Part shown: piece by piece, positions 14,058 to 16,358 of the stretch | Numbering within the stretch: position 1 is the first letter of the stretch | Layout of the letters: each line of letters opens with the position of its first letter | NCBI GenBank assembly: GCA_964415445.1 | Contig: CAYQAE010000043.1 | Coordinates: 1-16,358, forward strand | Length of the DNA: 16,358 bases | Direction of reading: 5' to 3' | Source of the DNA: CAYQAE01 sp964415445 [NCBI: uncultured archaeon] | GTDB lineage: Archaea > CAYQAE01 | Translations under genes and position numbers: made by a program | Notes under the pieces: model-generated | The model's input: only the letters and a program-made list of their open reading frames with translations | Databases searched by the model: none | Told to the model about the DNA's origin: nothing

Positions 14058-15086
14058 ATGAAAATTTCAGATCTAAAATCAGACAAAAAAAGGATATTTT
14101 GTCATATCTGTGGAACACATGAGTATACTATAGTGCATAATGGAATTAGGCCAATTCTTTCAGAGAATATTGAAATTAGGTGTGGACCAGGTTGTCCTGT
14201 ATGTGTTACTCCAACTTCTGAAATTGATGCTATAATTGATCTTGCAAAAGATGGTATTACAATTTGTACTTTTGGTGATATGTTAAGAGTTCCTGGCACT
14301 GAGATGTCACTATCTGATGCTAAAGCTTTGGGTCACGATATAAGAGGGATTTATTCTATATCTGATTCAATTGATATAGCTAGAAATAATCCTGATCTAG
14401 ATGTAGTTCATTTTGCAGTAGGATTTGAGACAACAGCACCTACTACTGCTGCAATTTTGCTTAAAGATCTTCCTTCTAATTTTAGTGTATTTTGTTCTCA
14501 TAAATTAATTCCACCTGCTATGGAGCATCTTCTTCAATTAGATAATTTAAATATTGATGGATTTATCTGTCCAGGCCATGTTAGTACAATTATAGGGGTA
14601 GATCCTTATGAATTTATTGCTGACGATTATAACATACCTTGTGTAATTTCTGGATTTGAAGGTAGTGATGTAATTAAAGGACTTAATTCTTTAATAAAAC
14701 AATGTGAATATGGAAAAGCTAAAGTTGAAAATCAATATCAAAGTGTAGTTAAAAAAGAAGGTAATAAATTAGCAAAAAAAGCATTGAAAGATGCTTTTGA
14801 TATTTGTGATGTTAATTGGAGAGGTTTAGGTAAGATAAAGAATACAGGATATAAAATTAAAGATAAATTTTCTAAATTTGATACAACAAAGAAATATGAT
14901 GTTTCTCTCAAAGATAAAAATGATATGCCAAAGGGTTGTAAATGCCATCTAGTCTTAATTGGACAAATTTATCCTAATGAATGCCCTCTATTTATGAAAA
15001 AATGTACCCCTGATAGTCCAGTTGGACCATGTGCGGTGAGCAGAGAAGGTGCATGTTACATTGTTATGAGACATGAAAAATTCTAA
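14058..15086 (+). CDS. hypD: Hydrogenase formation protein HypD
   Basis: HypD is a [4Fe-4S] scaffold protein on which, together with HypC, the Fe(CN)2CO group is assembled. Conserved catalytic and iron-site motifs are visible: CGTHEYT (from Cys18), GPGCPVCV (43-50, with Cys46 and Cys49), HFAVGFETTAPTTAA (about 117-131), CPGHVSTIIG and CVISGFEGSD. The C-terminal cluster domain has the GCKCH...ECPLFMKKCTPDSPVGPC...GACYIV arrangement. The 342-aa length is typical. GAGAG before the ATG may act as the ribosome site. The stop codon overlaps the oppositely oriented hypE stop by four bases. Confidence 0.96.
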   Translation: MKISDLKSDKKRIFCHICGTHEYTIVHNGIRPILSENIEIRCGPGCPVCVTPTSEIDAIIDLAKDGITICTFGDMLRVPGTEMSLSDAKALGHDIRGIYSISDSIDIARNNPDLDVVHFAVGFETTAPTTAAILLKDLPSNFSVFCSHKLIPPAMEHLLQLDNLNIDGFICPGHVSTIIGVDPYEFIADDYNIPCVISGFEGSDVIKGLNSLIKQCEYGKAKVENQYQSVVKKEGNKLAKKALKDAFDICDVNWRGLGKIKNTGYKIKDKFSKFDTTKKYDVSLKDKNDMPKGCKCHLVLIGQIYPNECPLFMKKCTPDSPVGPCAVSREGACYIVMRHEKF

Positions 15087-16126
15087 CAAATCCTAGGTAT
15101 AGGATCACCAATTGGTGTATCAATTATCCTTTTTCCACCAATCTTTGTTTGCATTACTACTCCTGATATATCTGATCTAATTTCACCTATAATTTTTGCA
15201 TCTTTTCCTTCTTTAGTTTTTTTAAGTGAATTTAGAACATTTTGAGCTAGTTCAGGTACAACTCCCATTACAACTTTTCCCTCATTTCCAATCTCTAGCG
15301 GATCTAATCCTAACATCTTACAAGCAGACCTTACACTTTTTTCAATTGGAATTTGATCTTCATAAATTAAAATACCTACCTTTGATTTCTCACTTAACTC
15401 ATTTAGGCAATTGGCAACTCCACCACGAGTTGGATCTTTCATTGAAACGATGCCACCTACTTTTAGAGCACTCTCAATCATTTGATTAAGTGGAGCTACA
15501 TCACTTTTTATATCACTTTCAAATCCATAACCTTCTCTGACAGAAATTAGGGCAATTCCATGGTCTGCGATATTTCCTGAAATAATTATTTTATCTCCAT
15601 CTCTCAAATTTGAATCTAGCATCCACCTTGAATCAAATTCTCTAAATTCTCTTACCTTTTTAATATTTTTATCTAATATTTTATTTCTCTTTCCTATCCC
15701 CGCAGTATTTATGAATAATTTATCTGCAGCGCCATGCTCTACTACTTTTGAATCTCCTGTTATAATTGGAATTCCTATTTTTTTAGATAATTTTCCAATA
15801 CTTTTCATTATAGCATTTAAATTTTCATAAGATAGATTCTCTTCAATTATCAAAGATAAAGATAGAGCAATAGGTTTTGCACCCATCACAGATATATCAT
15901 TAATTGTGCCAGCCACAGATAAAGTGCCAATATCTCCGCCTGGAAAAAAAAGGGGCTTTATGGTATGTGAATCAGTAGAAAAAACTATATCCTCAATTAT
16001 TGCAGAATCATCAAAATCTTTCAATTTAACTTCTGCATCTGAATCATAAAAATTATTAGTAATTAATTTAACTAATTTTTGCATGGCGCATCCTCCAGCG
16101 CCATCTTTTAATTTAATTTTATCCAT
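15083..16126 (-). CDS. hypE: Carbamoyl dehydratase HypE
   Basis: HypE dehydrates its C-terminal S-carboxamide to a thiocyanate in an ATP-dependent reaction and donates CN to iron on HypCD. The protein ends in PRIC, so Cys347 is the modified terminal cysteine, and TGT is followed directly by TAG. The PurM/SelD-like fold shows DGAGGCAMQ (8-16), the ATP-site region FSTDSHTIKPLFFPGGDIG, GTINDISVMGA, SGNIADHGIALIS and DPTRGGVANCLNE. A GAGG 8 nt before the ATG supports the start. Unlike the other hyp genes it is on the minus strand, so it has its own promoter; a TATA-like TTATATTA lies near 16170-16177. It diverges from the ferritin-like gene. Confidence 0.95.
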   Translation of the reverse strand: MDKIKLKDGAGGCAMQKLVKLITNNFYDSDAEVKLKDFDDSAIIEDIVFSTDSHTIKPLFFPGGDIGTLSVAGTINDISVMGAKPIALSLSLIIEENLSYENLNAIMKSIGKLSKKIGIPIITGDSKVVEHGAADKLFINTAGIGKRNKILDKNIKKVREFREFDSRWMLDSNLRDGDKIIISGNIADHGIALISVREGYGFESDIKSDVAPLNQMIESALKVGGIVSMKDPTRGGVANCLNELSEKSKVGILIYEDQIPIEKSVRSACKMLGLDPLEIGNEGKVVMGVVPELAQNVLNSLKKTKEGKDAKIIGEIRSDISGVVMQTKIGGKRIIDTPIGDPIPRIC

Positions 16127-16191
16127 CTAAATTGCCTCTGAATATTTTAATTCAAACAAGCTTTTGGGTTAATATAATTTTTCATAAAAAA

Positions 16192-16199
16192 TTTATAAA
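16192..16199 (+). promoter_or_regulatory. TATA box for the ferritin-like gene
   Basis: TTTATAAA lies about 40 nt upstream of the ATG at 16235. This predicts transcription starting near 16220, just before the ribosome site, so this mRNA would have a short leader. Confidence 0.5.
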
Positions 16200-16203
16200 G
16201 AGA

Positions 16204-16221
16204 TGTAAATTCTAATTTACA
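16204..16221. promoter_or_regulatory. Perfect palindrome overlapping the predicted transcription start (candidate operator)
   Basis: TGTAAATT-CT-AATTTACA is an 18-bp perfect inverted repeat with a 2-nt centre. It is placed between the TATA box (16192-16199) and the Shine-Dalgarno motif (16224-16228) of the ferritin-like gene. Position and symmetry are those of a repressor operator. The regulator is unknown. Confidence 0.55.
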
Positions 16222-16223
16222 AA

Positions 16224-16228
16224 GGGAG
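16224..16228 (+). promoter_or_regulatory. Shine-Dalgarno of the ferritin-like gene
   Basis: GGGAG lies 6 nt before the ATG at 16235 and supports that start over the in-frame ATG codons at 16256 and 16262. Confidence 0.6.
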
Positions 16229-16234
16229 ATTAAA

Positions 16235-16358
16235 ATGAATATATATGATTATGCAATGAAGATGGAAAAAGATGGAGAGTCATTTTATAGGGAATTGGCT
16301 CAAAAATCACCAAATGAAGGTATGAAGCGGATATTTACTATTTTAGCCGATGATGAAG
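16235..16358 (+). CDS. Ferritin-like/rubrerythrin-family protein (partial, runs off the window)
   Basis: Only the first 41 codons are present. The N-terminal helix contains MEKDGESFYRELA, with the glutamate and the following E..FY spacing typical of metal-ligand helix A in rubrerythrin and related ferritin-like proteins. The second helix begins EGMKRIFTILADDE, matching the 'G....F..LA..E..H' pattern, although the window ends before the expected histidine. Such proteins have a di-iron four-helix bundle and commonly reduce peroxide in anaerobes. No rubredoxin domain can be assessed. It has its own promoter and a palindromic operator-like site, and diverges from hypE. Exact subfamily is uncertain. 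Confidence 0.75.
   Translation, partial: MNIYDYAMKMEKDGESFYRELAQKSPNEGMKRIFTILADDE

Noticed and set aside
15226-15489. Open frame on the plus strand inside hypE
   Set aside because: It is antisense to a complete hypE with all family motifs, its composition is just the mirror of hypE codons, and it has no ribosome site.
1-16358. CRISPR arrays, tRNA/rRNA genes, insertion sequences, prophage genes
   Set aside because: No regularly spaced repeats, cloverleaf or rRNA signatures, transposase motifs or phage proteins were found by reading both strands.

Overview
The window is AT-rich archaeal DNA. Three things point to Archaea: TATA boxes about 26-30 nt upstream of several first-gene ATG codons (apparently leaderless mRNAs), Shine-Dalgarno motifs mostly in front of internal genes, and archaeal-type protein families. 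These families are a soluble group 3b [NiFe]-hydrogenase of the Pyrococcus HydBGDA type, an HypB without the N-terminal cysteine motif, an archaeal-type PurC and a carbamate kinase. The lineage cannot be fixed from the window. A mesophilic or moderately thermophilic euryarchaeal or Thermoplasmata-like anaerobe is a reasonable guess.

Layout. Positions 67-2018 hold a carbamate kinase, then a two-gene unit of a 7-TM membrane protein and a 75-aa helical protein. Positions 2028-4141 hold purC (minus) diverging from a secreted lipoprotein with WD40-like (PD40) repeats; the palindrome-rich gap between them looks regulatory. Positions 4143-5876 (minus) hold an ABC exporter pair that looks broken. The ATPase has an in-frame TAA 45 codons before its expected end, and the permease is frameshifted at a homopolymer. 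A 42-aa ribbon-helix-helix-like protein diverges from this module at 5941.

Positions 6174-10425 encode the hydrogenase beta (Fe-S), gamma (FAD/NAD(P)H), delta (small) and alpha (Ni-Fe large) subunits, followed by the maturation endopeptidase. Stop/start overlaps suggest one transcript. A two-hairpin intergenic region separates this from the maturation genes hypB, hypF, hypC, hypA and hypD (10566-15086). hypE (15083-16126) lies on the opposite strand and overlaps hypD tail to tail. It diverges from a ferritin/rubrerythrin-like gene that runs off the end and has a perfect palindrome between TATA box and start codon.

How it works together. HypF and HypE make the cyanide ligands from carbamoyl phosphate, HypC and HypD assemble Fe(CN)2CO, HypA and HypB insert nickel, and the HycI/FrxA-type protease trims the HydA tail. 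The mature enzyme would couple H2 to NAD(P)(H), and possibly to polysulfide, in the cytoplasm. The upstream carbamate kinase also handles carbamoyl phosphate, the HypF substrate, though this link is only suggestive. No gene-free stretch exceeds 300 bases, and no tRNA, rRNA, CRISPR array or insertion sequence was recognised. I found no clear new multigene system. The most notable points are the two lesions in the ABC module, a beta subunit lacking an expected cysteine motif, the candidate operators and the dual hairpin.
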